Shown: piece after piece, positions 27,028 through 35,871 of the stretch
Position numbering within the stretch: the stretch's first letter is position 1
How the letters are laid out: every line of letters begins with the position of its first letter
Origin: Alphaproteobacteria bacterium
GTDB lineage: Bacteria; Pseudomonadota; Alphaproteobacteria; CACIAM-22H2
DNA: 64,000 nucleotides
NCBI GenBank assembly: GCA_017308135.1
Contig: JAFKFM010000007.1
Location: 700,001-764,000 of the forward strand
Direction: 5' to 3'
Position numbers and translations under genes: made by a program
Notes under the pieces: model-generated
Told to the model about the DNA's origin: nothing
The model's database searches: none
Seen by the model: the letters and a program-made list of their open reading frames with translations, nothing else

Positions 27028-27936
27028 TTGAAACTTCGCGCGCTGCGGGTGTTGCGCGAAGTCGCGGCGAGCGGCAGTCAGGCTTCGGCCAGCCGCACGC
27101 TGAATATCGCGCCCTCCGCCATCAGCCGGACGATCGCCCAGCTCGAACACGAGCTGGGCTTTTCGTTGTTCCGGCGCGAGAAAGGGCGGCTGATCCCCAC
27201 GCAGCCCGGCCGCGCCTTCGCGGCGGAGGTCGAGCGCGTGTTCCGCGAGATCGACGGGCTGGGCGATACGGCGACGCATCTGCGCCTGCAAGGCGGCGAC
27301 CGTATCCGCGCGGTGTTCCCGCCCAGCCTGTCGCAGCGTTTTTTGCCCGATTGCATCGTGCGCTTCGCCAAATCGCATCCCGACACGATGCTCGACATCG
27401 ATTACGGATCGGCCTCGGCGGGCGTGGCGGCGGTGAAGGACGGGCGCGCCGATATCGTCATTCTGACTTTGCCCGCCGATGTCGGGAACTACGAAACCGT
27501 GCCGCTGCTCGACATCGAAACCGTTTGCCTGATCCCGCGCGGCCATCGCTTGGCGCGGCTTGCGGCGATCGAGGCGAAGGATTTGGACCGCGAGCCGATG
27601 GTGCTGATCAATCGGCCCTTCGCCTTGCGCGGCCGGCTGGATGAATTGTTCCGCCGGGCGGGTGTTACCCCCAAGGTGCGGGTCGAAACCTCGTCGGGGC
27701 AAGCGGCGATGGGCTGCGCGCGTGCGGGCATCGGGATCGCGGTCGTCAGCCGCTTGACGGCGCTGCAAGCGGAAGGCGACGGCAGCACCGTCGCGCGGCC
27801 GTTCCGGCCGACGCTGTGGCAGAAATTCGTGGCGGTGCTGAGCCCGACGGCCAAAGGGCCGGCGGTCGACGGTTTCGTCAAAGCCTTGAAAGCCACGGCC
27901 GCCAGCTATCGCCGCTTGGCCGCGGGCGGACGCTAG
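27028..27936 (+). CDS. LysR family transcriptional regulator
   Basis: 302 residues from a TTG start at 27028; AAGGGAG five bases upstream marks it, and the reading frame before it is the shadow of the binding-protein end. The N-terminal winged helix-turn-helix (LRALREVAASGSQASASRTLNIAPSAISRTIAQLE read in order) and the LysR effector domain (residues about 90-295) are complete. It is on the same strand as, and sandwiched between, the two binding-protein genes, so it probably controls the transporter in response to an imported ligand or its product. LysR genes are more often divergent from their target, so the co-directional place is slightly unusual. Confidence 0.93.
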   Translation: MKLRALRVLREVAASGSQASASRTLNIAPSAISRTIAQLEHELGFSLFRREKGRLIPTQPGRAFAAEVERVFREIDGLGDTATHLRLQGGDRIRAVFPPSLSQRFLPDCIVRFAKSHPDTMLDIDYGSASAGVAAVKDGRADIVILTLPADVGNYETVPLLDIETVCLIPRGHRLARLAAIEAKDLDREPMVLINRPFALRGRLDELFRRAGVTPKVRVETSSGQAAMGCARAGIGIAVVSRLTALQAEGDGSTVARPFRPTLWQKFVAVLSPTAKGPAVDGFVKALKATAASYRRLAAGGR

Positions 27937-28017
27937 AAGTCAGCCGTTACCCGGGCGGCAAGGCCCCTTGACCAGATTCGAAGCGACAAATCCCGGCCGC
28001 CCGGCCTAAAGTATCGC

Positions 28018-28047
28018 CCTGCCGGGGGAACGGCCCCGGCGCAGGGA
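28018..28047 (+). promoter_or_regulatory. Hairpin covering the ribosome-binding site of the second binding protein
   Basis: The leader of the gene at 28055 can fold CCCTG plus CCGGGG (28018-28028) against CCCCGG plus CAGGG (28035-28047), with a 2-base bulge and a 6-base loop. The 3' arm contains most of the AGGGAG ribosome-binding site (28044-28049), five bases from the ATG. Folding would therefore hide the translation start. No known riboswitch class is recognised. Confidence 0.5.
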
Positions 28048-28054
28048 GACCATC

Positions 28055-29632
28055 ATGAACAGACCGACTTTGACGGCGCTTGCGCTGGCCGCAGCGCTTG
28101 GCTTCGCCTCCGCGACCGACGTTTCCGCTCAAGCCCTGACCGTGGGTGTGGGCGGCAACATCACGTCGATGGACCCGCATTTCCACAATCTCGGGCCCAA
28201 TAACGGCATCGCGCAGCACTTTTTCGACCGTCTCGTCCATATGGACGAGCGTCAGCGCCCGACGCCGGGCCTGGCCGAATCCTGGCGCGCGACCGACGAC
28301 ACGACGTGGGAAATCAAGCTGCGCCGCGGCGTGAAGTTCCACGACGGCTCGGATTTCACCGCCGCCGACGTGGTCGCCACGTTCAAGCGCGTGCCGTGGG
28401 TCCCGAATTCGCCGTCGTCCTTCGCGGCGATGGTGCGCGGTCTCGACGTCACCGTGCCCGACCCGTACACGCTGATCATCAAGACGCCGGCCCCGCGGCC
28501 GATGCTGCCGATCGACCTCGCGGTCGTGAACATCGTCAAGGGCAGCAACGTCGAAGCGCCGACCGCCGATTTCAACGCCGGCAAGGCGATGATCGGCACG
28601 GGCCCGTTCAAGTTCACCGGCTTCGTGCCGGGCGACCGCGTGACGATGGAACGCAACGACGCCTATTGGGGTCCGAAGCCGCATTGGGCGAGCGCGACCG
28701 TGCGCATCATGACCAACGCCTCCGCGCGTTCGGCCGCGGTGCTGTCGGGCGACGTGCAGATCATCGACCAGGTGCAAACCGCCGATCTGCCGCGCATGCG
28801 CCAGAACCAGGCGATCGGCATCGAGACGATCACCTCGACGCGCCTGATCTATCTGCATCTCGATCAGGAACGCGACGCGACACCCTTCGCCTTCGACAAG
28901 GCGACCGGCCAGCCGCTCGCCAAGAATCCGCTGAAGGACAAGCGCGTGCGTGAAGCGCTGTCCAAGGCGATCAACCGCGAAGGCATCACCCGCCAGATCT
29001 TCGACGGTCAGGCGATCCCGGCGGGCGGCTTGCTGCCCGACGGCATGTACGGCGTGTCGCCGAACTTGAAGCCCGACGCGTTCAACACCCAAGCCGCGCA
29101 AGCGCTGCTGCGCGACGCCGGGTTCCCGAACGGCTTCAAGCTGACGATCCACGGCCCCAACGACCGCTATCCGGAGGACGACAAGGTCCTGCAGGCGATC
29201 GGTCCGATGTTCACGCGCGCGGGCGTCGAAACGCAGGTCGTGACGCTGCCTTGGGCGACCTTCGCGACCCAGTCGAACCGCCCGACCTACGCCTACTCGT
29301 TGATGCTGGTCGGCTGGGGCTCGGATACCGGCGAAACCTCGTCGCCGTTGCGCGCGTTGCTCGCCACGGTCAATCCGGACGCCGGCTACGGCGCTTCGAA
29401 TCGCGGCCGCTACTCCAACGCCGCGATGGACGCGCTGCTCTCCAAGGCGTTGCAGACGATCGATCCGGCGGCGCGCGAAAAGCTGCTGATCGAAGCCTCG
29501 GAAGTCGCGGTCCGCGATTACGGGCTGATCCCGCTCTACTACGCCGTCAATATCTGGGCGTTGCGTTCGAACCTGACTTACCAGTCGCGGACGGACGAGT
29601 ACACGCTGGCGCAGTTCGTCAAACCGCGCTGA
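28055..29632 (+). CDS. Peptide ABC transporter substrate-binding protein (second paralogue)
   Basis: 525 residues with signal peptide (LTALALAAALGFASATDVSAQ) and the same family 5 architecture as the protein at 25428: NITSMDPHFHNLGPNNGIAQ, GLAESWRATDDTTWEIKLR, GTGPFKFTGFVPGDRV, DRYPEDDKVLQAIGPMF and RTDEYTLAQFVKPR. It lies directly before the permease genes, separated by a hairpin with a T-run, so it is the likely main receptor of this transporter. The paralogue upstream may widen the ligand range. Its leader holds a hairpin over the ribosome-binding site. Confidence 0.94.
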   Translation: MNRPTLTALALAAALGFASATDVSAQALTVGVGGNITSMDPHFHNLGPNNGIAQHFFDRLVHMDERQRPTPGLAESWRATDDTTWEIKLRRGVKFHDGSDFTAADVVATFKRVPWVPNSPSSFAAMVRGLDVTVPDPYTLIIKTPAPRPMLPIDLAVVNIVKGSNVEAPTADFNAGKAMIGTGPFKFTGFVPGDRVTMERNDAYWGPKPHWASATVRIMTNASARSAAVLSGDVQIIDQVQTADLPRMRQNQAIGIETITSTRLIYLHLDQERDATPFAFDKATGQPLAKNPLKDKRVREALSKAINREGITRQIFDGQAIPAGGLLPDGMYGVSPNLKPDAFNTQAAQALLRDAGFPNGFKLTIHGPNDRYPEDDKVLQAIGPMFTRAGVETQVVTLPWATFATQSNRPTYAYSLMLVGWGSDTGETSSPLRALLATVNPDAGYGASNRGRYSNAAMDALLSKALQTIDPAAREKLLIEASEVAVRDYGLIPLYYAVNIWALRSNLTYQSRTDEYTLAQFVKPR

Positions 29633-29640
29633 GCCGATTG

Positions 29641-29672
29641 CGGGGGTCCGGATGATTCCGGGCTCCCGTTTT
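29641..29672 (+). terminator. Attenuator-like terminator between binding protein and permeases
   Basis: A 12-bp stem with two G-U pairs (29641-29652 with 29657-29668), loop TGAT, followed by TTTT (29669-29672), eight bases after the binding-protein stop. Placement between a binding-protein gene and its permeases is the usual way to make more receptor than channel, through partial termination and protection of the upstream mRNA. Confidence 0.7.
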
Positions 29673-29698
29673 CCGGCACGCGACGTTAGTCTCATCGT

Positions 29699-30676
29699 AT
29701 GACCGTTTTCATCATCCGCCGATTGATGCAAAGCAGCCTCGTGCTGCTGCTGATGTCGCTGCTCGTCTTCTTCGGCGTGTTCGCGATCGGCGATCCGATC
29801 GAAATCTTCATCGCCCCCGACGCCGACCAGGCCGAACGCGCGCGCGCCATCGCCGCCTTGGGCTTGGACAAGCCGATCTGGGAGCAATACGTCATGTTCG
29901 TGGTGAACGCGGTGGCGGGCGATCTCGGCCGCTCCTTCGTGTTCAACATCCCGTCGATCGAACTCATCCTTCAGCGCATGCCGGCCACGCTCGAACTCGC
30001 GATCGTCGCGGTCGCGTTGTCGGTCGTGCTGGGCGTGCCACTGGGCATGTATGCGGGCTACAAGCCCGACGGCACCGTCGCCAAGACGATCATGGCGGGC
30101 TCGATCTTCGGCTTCTCGCTGCCCAGCTTCTGGGTCGGCTTGATGCTGATCCTGATCTTCGCGGTCGAACTCGGCTGGCTGCCCTCGACCGGGCGGGGCG
30201 AGGTCGGCACGTTTCTCGGCATCCATTCCAGCATCTTCACCCTCAACGGGTTGAAGCATCTGCTGCTGCCCGCGTTGAACCTCGCGCTGTTCAACATCTC
30301 CCTCGTCATCCGTCTGACCCGCGCGGGCATGCGCGAAAACCTGCCGATGGATTACGTCAAATTCGCGCGCGCCAAGGGCCTGTCCAAGCGCCGCGTGATT
30401 CTGATCCATGTGCTGAAGAACATCCTGATCCCGATCGTCACGGTCGTTGGCCTGGAAATCGGCTCGGTCATCGCCTTCGCGGTGGTGACGGAGACAATCT
30501 TCGCCTGGCCGGGCATGGGCAAGCTGATCATCGACAGCATCAACAATCTCGACCGCCCGGTGATCGTCGCCTATCTGATGATCGTGGTGCTGATGTTCAT
30601 CGTCATCAATCTGGTGGTCGATATCCTCTATTCGATTCTCGATCCGCGCGTGCGGCTCGGGGATATGGGCAAGTAA
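29699..30676 (+). CDS. Peptide ABC transporter permease (DppB type)
   Basis: 325 residues with six membrane segments. It starts with the DppB-type amphipathic FIIRRLMQSSLVLLLMSLLVF and carries the EAA loop near residue 220 (ARAKGLSKRRVILIHVLKN) that docks the ATPases. The long periplasmic loop after helix 1 (GDPIEIFIAPDADQ) is typical. First permease of the set; the next starts three bases after its stop. Confidence 0.94.
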   Translation: MTVFIIRRLMQSSLVLLLMSLLVFFGVFAIGDPIEIFIAPDADQAERARAIAALGLDKPIWEQYVMFVVNAVAGDLGRSFVFNIPSIELILQRMPATLELAIVAVALSVVLGVPLGMYAGYKPDGTVAKTIMAGSIFGFSLPSFWVGLMLILIFAVELGWLPSTGRGEVGTFLGIHSSIFTLNGLKHLLLPALNLALFNISLVIRLTRAGMRENLPMDYVKFARAKGLSKRRVILIHVLKNILIPIVTVVGLEIGSVIAFAVVTETIFAWPGMGKLIIDSINNLDRPVIVAYLMIVVLMFIVINLVVDILYSILDPRVRLGDMGK

Positions 30677-30679
30677 CCG

Positions 30680-31591
30680 ATGGCCGGCGCGATTCAAGCG
30701 AGCGAAGGCACCGCCAAGGTCGAAACGCCGTTCCGGCGCTTCGTCGCGGATTTCACCGAAAGCAAGCTGGCGCTGGGCGGCTTAATCGTATTCGCGATCG
30801 TGTTCGTCGCGGCGATGCTGTGCGCGTTCATCTCGCCGCAGAACCCGTACGACCTGCGTCAGCTCGACATCATGGACGGCAAAATGCCGCCGGGGACGAT
30901 CTCGGCCGACGGGCTGGTGTTTTGGCTCGGCTCCGACAGCCAGGGCCGCGACATGGTCTCGGCGATCCTTTACGGGCTGCGCACGTCGTTCCTCGTCGCC
31001 GTCACCTCGGGCTTCATCGCCGCGGCGGTGGGCACGACGGTCGGGCTGATCGCGGCCTATTACGGCGGCAAGATCGACACGTTCCTGATGCGCACGGTCG
31101 ATATCAAGCTGTCCTTCCCGGCGATCCTGATCGCGCTGATCCTGCTCGCCTTGCTGGGGCAGGGTACGGGCAAGATCATCCTGGCGCTCGTCATCATCCA
31201 ATGGGCCTATTACGCGCGCACGGTGCGTGCCTCGGCGCTCGTCGAACGGCGCAAGGAATACGTGGAAGCCGCGCATTGCTTGGCGCTGCCCAAGTCGCGC
31301 ATCCTGTTCCGGCATATCCTGCCCAACTGCCTGCCGCCGCTGATCGTCGTCGCGACGATCCAGATCGCCAATTCGATCGCGCTGGAAGCGACATTGTCGT
31401 TCCTGGGCGTGGGGCTGCCGATCACCGAACCCTCGCTGGGCCTGCTGATCGCCAACGGCTTCGAATACATCCTGTCGGGCGTCTATTGGATCAGCTTCTT
31501 CCCCGGCATCGCGCTGCTGGTCACCATCGTGTCGATCAATCTGGTCGGCGACCAATTGCGCGACGTCCTCAATCCCCGGCTCCAGAAGTAA
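30680..31591 (+). CDS. Peptide ABC transporter permease (DppC type)
   Basis: 303 residues. The N-terminal cytoplasmic segment (TPFRRFVADFTESKLALGG) and the periplasmic LGSDSQGRDMVSAILYGLRTS motif identify the DppC partner. The EAA loop is EAAHCLALPKSRILFRHILPN. Six membrane segments in total. It forms the heterodimeric channel with the DppB-type protein. Confidence 0.94.
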   Translation: MAGAIQASEGTAKVETPFRRFVADFTESKLALGGLIVFAIVFVAAMLCAFISPQNPYDLRQLDIMDGKMPPGTISADGLVFWLGSDSQGRDMVSAILYGLRTSFLVAVTSGFIAAAVGTTVGLIAAYYGGKIDTFLMRTVDIKLSFPAILIALILLALLGQGTGKIILALVIIQWAYYARTVRASALVERRKEYVEAAHCLALPKSRILFRHILPNCLPPLIVVATIQIANSIALEATLSFLGVGLPITEPSLGLLIANGFEYILSGVYWISFFPGIALLVTIVSINLVGDQLRDVLNPRLQK

Positions 31592-31595
31592 TCCC

Positions 31596-32561
31596 ATGGC
31601 GGCGACGCTCGAAGTCCGCAATCTCCAGACCCATTTCCACACCAAGGCCGGCGTGTTGCGCGCGGTCGACGGCGTGTCGTTCGAGGTGGGCGAGGGCAAG
31701 ATCCTCGGCCTGGTCGGCGAATCCGGCTCGGGCAAGTCGGTCACCGGCTTCTCGATCATGGGCCTCGTCGATCCGCCGGGGCGCATCGTCGGCGGCGAAG
31801 TGCTGTTCAAGGGCAAGAACATCGTCGGCATGGCGGAGGACGAGATTCGAAGCCTACGCGGCAACCGCATCGCGATGATCTTCCAGGACCCGATGATGAC
31901 GCTCAATCCGGTCCTGAAGGTCGAAACGCAGATGATCGAGGCGGTCCAGGCGCACGAAAACGTTGATCGCAAAACCGCCTGGACGCGCGCGCGCGATGCG
32001 CTGGGGCAGGTCGGTATCCCCAGCCCCGAGGAACGCCTTGCGTCCTACCCGCATCAATTCTCCGGCGGCATGCGCCAGCGCGTGGCCATCGCGATCGCAT
32101 TGCTCAACAAGCCCGATCTGATCGTGGCGGACGAGCCGACAACGGCGCTCGACGTGACGATCCAGGGGCAGATCCTGTACGAGGTTCAGAAGCTGGCGCG
32201 CATCACGCGCACGGCGCTGATCTGGATCACGCACGATCTTTCGGTCGTCGCCTCGCTCGCCGACGAAATCTGCGTGATGTATGCGGGCCGCATCGTCGAA
32301 CGCGGCAGCGTGGACGACGTGCTCGACAAGCCCGCCCATCCCTATACGGCCGGTCTGATCGGTTCGGTGCCCAGCCGCAACGCGCGCGGGCGTCCCTTGA
32401 CACAGATCCCCGGCGTGATGCCCTCGATGCTGAACCTGCCGTCGGGCTGCGCGTTCCGGATGCGCTGCCAATACGCCGACGATGCGTGCGCGAAGACGCC
32501 GCCGGAACCCGTTGGTGCGCGCCAAGTGCGCTGCGTGCGCCCGCTGGCGGAGGTCGCGTGA
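31596..32561 (+). CDS. Peptide ABC transporter ATP-binding protein (DppD type)
   Basis: 321 residues: Walker [10 protein letters not shown] near residue 41, Q-loop [10 protein letters not shown], signature FSGGMRQRV, Walker [13 protein letters not shown] and H-loop THD. The C-terminal cysteine-rich extension ([20 protein letters not shown]...VRC) is the oligopeptide-transporter ATPase tail, often with a [4Fe-4S] cluster. Its TGA overlaps the next ATG by one base (TGATG). Confidence 0.95.
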   Translation: MAATLEVRNLQTHFHTKAGVLRAVDGVSFEVGEGKILGLVGESGSGKSVTGFSIMGLVDPPGRIVGGEVLFKGKNIVGMAEDEIRSLRGNRIAMIFQDPMMTLNPVLKVETQMIEAVQAHENVDRKTAWTRARDALGQVGIPSPEERLASYPHQFSGGMRQRVAIAIALLNKPDLIVADEPTTALDVTIQGQILYEVQKLARITRTALIWITHDLSVVASLADEICVMYAGRIVERGSVDDVLDKPAHPYTAGLIGSVPSRNARGRPLTQIPGVMPSMLNLPSGCAFRMRCQYADDACAKTPPEPVGARQVRCVRPLAEVA

Positions 32562-33574
32562 TGGCACAAGCGACTGAGAAACCGCCGCTGATCGAACTGC
32601 GCAAGGTTTCGCGCCGTTTCGTCAAATCGCTCGATTTCGCGGCGAAGATCGCCGCCAAGCTCGGCGCCGATGTGAAGGAAGAAATCGTCCACGCGGTCGA
32701 CGGCGTCGATCTCGCGGTGCGCGACGGCGAAGTCGTGGGTCTGGTCGGCGAATCCGGTTGCGGCAAATCCACGCTGGGCCGCGTCGTCGCGGGCATCCTG
32801 CCCGAAAGCTCGGGCGAGGTGTTCTATCGTGGCCGCAAGCTCGACGATCTGAAGGGCAAGGAACGGATCAAAGCGGCCTTGGCCGTGCAGATGATCTTCC
32901 AGGATCCGTTCGCCTCGCTCAATCCGCGCATGCGCGTGCGCGACATCATCGGCGAAGCGCCGCTGCATCACGGACTGTGTTCCAGCGCCGAGTTCGAGAG
33001 CTACGTCGACGAAACCATGCGCCGCGTCGGCCTCGATCCCGGCTACAAGCGCCGCTATCCGCATCAATTCTCGGGCGGGCAGCGTCAGCGCATCGGTATC
33101 GCGCGCGCGCTCGCGGTGAAGCCCGATTTCGTCGTTTGCGACGAATCGGTCGCGGCGTTGGACGTATCGATCCAGGCGCAGATTCTGAATCTGTTCATGA
33201 AGCTGCGGGCCGATTTGGGCCTCACGTATCTCTTCATCAGCCACGATCTGGGCGTGGTGCGCCATCTCTCCGACCGCGTCGTGATCATGTATCTCGGCCG
33301 CGTGGTGGAGGAAGGCCCGACCGAGGAGTTGTTCGACAAGCCGAACCATCCTTACACGGTCGCGCTGTTGGGCGAGATCCCGCGCCTGGATACTCGCAAG
33401 CGCCAATTCGTGCCGGTGAAGGGCGAAATCCCGTCGCCGTTAAACCCGCCGACGGGGTGCCATTTCCACCCGCGTTGCCCGCATGCGATGGCGCGCTGCA
33501 AGGCCGAACGGCCGGCGCTGCGCCAAATCGCGCCGGGCCGCTTCGCCGCCTGTCATTTGAACGATGCCCCGTAA
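32561..33574 (+). CDS. Peptide ABC transporter ATP-binding protein (DppF type)
   Basis: 337 residues starting at 32561. Walker A GESGCGKST, Q-loop FQDPFASLNP, signature FSGGQRQRI and the C-terminal CHFHPRCPHAMARC tail define the DppF partner. A 25-residue charged stretch (residues about 20-45, KSLDFAAKIAAKLGADVKEE) precedes the VDGVDL strand. Walker B reads VVCDESVAALD, with serine where most DppF proteins have proline. The 3' end overlaps the next gene by 11 bases. Confidence 0.94.
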   Translation: MAQATEKPPLIELRKVSRRFVKSLDFAAKIAAKLGADVKEEIVHAVDGVDLAVRDGEVVGLVGESGCGKSTLGRVVAGILPESSGEVFYRGRKLDDLKGKERIKAALAVQMIFQDPFASLNPRMRVRDIIGEAPLHHGLCSSAEFESYVDETMRRVGLDPGYKRRYPHQFSGGQRQRIGIARALAVKPDFVVCDESVAALDVSIQAQILNLFMKLRADLGLTYLFISHDLGVVRHLSDRVVIMYLGRVVEEGPTEELFDKPNHPYTVALLGEIPRLDTRKRQFVPVKGEIPSPLNPPTGCHFHPRCPHAMARCKAERPALRQIAPGRFAACHLNDAP

Positions 33575-34412
33575 TCCCTTCGACGTGCATTTGCCGCAAG
33601 CGGGCCGCGATATCCCGCTGGTGCTGGATTCGCCCCATAGCGGCACCGATTATCCCGCCGATTTCGGCTATGCCTGCGATTTCGCGCTCATCCGCAAGTC
33701 GGAGGATACGCATGTCGACGCGCTGTTCGCGCATGCGCCGTCGCTGGGGGCGCCGTTGCTCGCGGCACGTTTCCCGCGCGCCTATATCGATCCCAACCGC
33801 TCGCCGCTCGACATCGATCCCGAATTGATCGACGGCGTGTGGCCCGGCCAGATCGTGCCGGGCGAGAAGACGAAGCTCGGCCTCGGCCTCATCTGGCGCA
33901 AGATCAAGGCCGGCACGCCGGTCTATGCGCGCAAGCTGAGCATCGACGAGGTGTGGAAGCGCATCGACGAATGCTATCTGCCCTATCACGCCGAATTGCA
34001 GCGTCTGACCGATCGCGCCTATGCGCGCTGGGGCCGCGTCTATCACATCAATTGCCATTCGATGCCGGCGGTGGGCGACCGCGAAACCTCGGCCGACGGC
34101 GAATCCGTGCGGCCGGATTTCGCCATCGGCGATCGCGACGGCACGACCTGCGATCCGGCCTATACGAAATTCACCGTCGATTTCCTGCGGGCCAAAGGCT
34201 ACGACGCGCGCGCCAACGATCCCTATAAAGGCGTGGAACTCGTGCGTCGCCACGGCCGCCCGGCCGAGAAACGCCACGCGATCCAGATCGAGGTCAACCG
34301 GCGCCTTTACATGGACGAGGAAACGCGCGCACGGAACGCCGACTTCGCCAAGACCAAGGCGGTGCTCGACGAATATCTCGAAGCCCTCGCAGGCTGGATC
34401 GCGAAGCGATGA
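33564..34412 (+). CDS. N-formylglutamate amidohydrolase family enzyme
   Basis: 282 residues with the FGase zinc and substrate motifs: LVLDSPHSGTDYPADF near residue 19, SEDTHVDALF, RAYIDPNRSP and HINCHSMPAVG, then HAIQIEVNRRLYMDE. HutG-type enzymes release formate from N-formylglutamate; many homologues act on other N-acyl amino acids. It overlaps dppF by 11 bases, so it is probably co-expressed with the peptide transporter rather than with histidine genes, which are absent. Confidence 0.9.
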   Translation: MPRNPFDVHLPQAGRDIPLVLDSPHSGTDYPADFGYACDFALIRKSEDTHVDALFAHAPSLGAPLLAARFPRAYIDPNRSPLDIDPELIDGVWPGQIVPGEKTKLGLGLIWRKIKAGTPVYARKLSIDEVWKRIDECYLPYHAELQRLTDRAYARWGRVYHINCHSMPAVGDRETSADGESVRPDFAIGDRDGTTCDPAYTKFTVDFLRAKGYDARANDPYKGVELVRRHGRPAEKRHAIQIEVNRRLYMDEETRARNADFAKTKAVLDEYLEALAGWIAKR

Positions 34413-35206
34413 GTGCGGCGCCCCGTCTTTCCAAGTTGAAGCCGGGGCGCCCATTCGCGTCGAAGGCCGAATACGAAAAGACGCTCGAGAAGCTGCAAAA
34501 GCGCCTGCTGACGATCCAGCAAGCCTATTACCATTCGAAACGCCGCGCCGTTTTGGTGTTCGAGGGTTGGGACGCGGCGGGCAAGGGCGGGGCGATCCGC
34601 CGCTTGACCGAAACCCTCGATCCGCGCGGCGTGCATGTCTGGCCGATCGGTGCGCCCACGCCCGAAGAGCAAGGCCGCCACTACCTCTACCGTTTTTGGC
34701 GCCGCTTGCCGGCCCCGGGCACGATCGCGATCTTCGACCGGTCTTGGTACGGCCGCGTGCTGGTCGAACGCGTCGACAAGCTGATCGACAAGCCCGTTTG
34801 GATGCGCGCCTATCGCGAGATCGTCGAGTTCGAGCGCATGCTGGTCGACGATGGCGTGCGCGTCGCCAAGGTGTTTTTGCACATCGCGCCGGAAGTGCAG
34901 CTCGAACGTTTCGCCGAGCGCTTGGAAGCGCCCGAGAAGCGCTGGAAGCTGACCCAGGCCGATATCGACGCGCATCTGCGCTATGACGATTACGCCGATG
35001 CGGCCGACGATATGTTCGCGAAGACGTCGTGGAGGGGCGCGCCGTGGAAAGCGATCCACGCTGATTCCAAATGGAACGCGCGGATCGACGCGCTTTCGCA
35101 TGTTTGCGAAACGCTGTCGGCGGGTGTGGAGTTGAAGCCGCCGCCGCTCGATCCCGAATTCGTCAAGGCGGCGAAGCGCCTGCTCGCCGGGCGCAAGAAG
35201 CGTTAG
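34409..35206 (+). CDS. Polyphosphate kinase 2 family protein
   Basis: 265 residues with the PPK2 P-loop FEGWDAAGKGGAIRRLTE near residue 51, the lid segment (PRGVHVWPIGAPTPEE) and Walker B IFDRSWYGRVLVERV. PPK2 enzymes transfer phosphate between polyphosphate and nucleoside mono- or diphosphates. The single-domain length excludes the two-domain AMP-phosphorylating class. Which nucleotide is favoured cannot be read off. It overlaps the upstream gene (ATGA) and the converging methyltransferase gene (4 bases). Confidence 0.93.
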   Translation: MSAAPRLSKLKPGRPFASKAEYEKTLEKLQKRLLTIQQAYYHSKRRAVLVFEGWDAAGKGGAIRRLTETLDPRGVHVWPIGAPTPEEQGRHYLYRFWRRLPAPGTIAIFDRSWYGRVLVERVDKLIDKPVWMRAYREIVEFERMLVDDGVRVAKVFLHIAPEVQLERFAERLEAPEKRWKLTQADIDAHLRYDDYADAADDMFAKTSWRGAPWKAIHADSKWNARIDALSHVCETLSAGVELKPPPLDPEFVKAAKRLLAGRKKR

Positions 35207-35871
35207 GCGCGCCGCGCCGTCAGCGATAGCAGCGCCGATTTGCCCGCGTGTTTGGCGAGTTTGGGTATGGCGGCGACGTGATCGTCGGCGCGCCATTCGA
35301 TGAAAACCGCACCGCCGAACCCGGCGGCTTTTAACGCCGCTTCGAACTCGGCACGATCATGCCCGAAACTCGGCAGCGCGTGGCGCTTGCCGTCTTTCTC
35401 GAAATGCGCACCCGTCCCGCCGCGCGCGAGATCGGCGTGCATCTCGGCCACGAACAGCGTGCCGCCGGGCACGATTGCGGCGGCGGCCCGCGCGATCAGC
35501 GGCGCGACTTGCGGGAAGTGTTCGAGGACCAGCGAAATGCAGGCGATGTCGTATGCGGCGGCGAGGCCCCAATCGCCCGACAGATCGCGCTCGATCAGCG
35601 TGGCATCGGGCCCGAGCTTTTCGCGCGCTTGGGCGAGCATGCCGGGCGAACCGTCCAGGCCGGTGACCTGCGCAGCGCCCTTGCCCAGCGCCCAGGCGAG
35701 ATTGCGCCCGGTGCCGCAGCCGATATCGAGAAAGCGTTTGCCGGAAACGGGAAGGGCGGCCGCGTCGATCGCGCGGCTCGCCAGCGCGATCATCGGGTTG
35801 TCGAACCCGTCATAAGCGGGCGCCCAAAGATCGTAGCCTTCGCGCGCACCGATCCCCCCGCCTTCGCTCAC
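35203..35871 (-). CDS. Class I SAM-dependent methyltransferase
   Basis: 222 residues of the Methyltransf_11/25 type: motif [17 protein letters not shown], acidic motif II ([11 protein letters not shown]), motif [18 protein letters not shown] and post-motif [12 protein letters not shown]. The N-terminus [14 protein letters not shown] is typical of stand-alone small-molecule methyltransferases. No substrate evidence. It is overlapped by nadK upstream (ATGA-type, 35868-35871) and converges on the PPK2 gene. Confidence 0.88.
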   Translation of the reverse strand: MSEGGGIGAREGYDLWAPAYDGFDNPMIALASRAIDAAALPVSGKRFLDIGCGTGRNLAWALGKGAAQVTGLDGSPGMLAQAREKLGPDATLIERDLSGDWGLAAAYDIACISLVLEHFPQVAPLIARAAAAIVPGGTLFVAEMHADLARGGTGAHFEKDGKRHALPSFGHDRAEFEAALKAAGFGGAVFIEWRADDHVAAIPKLAKHAGKSALLSLTARRA

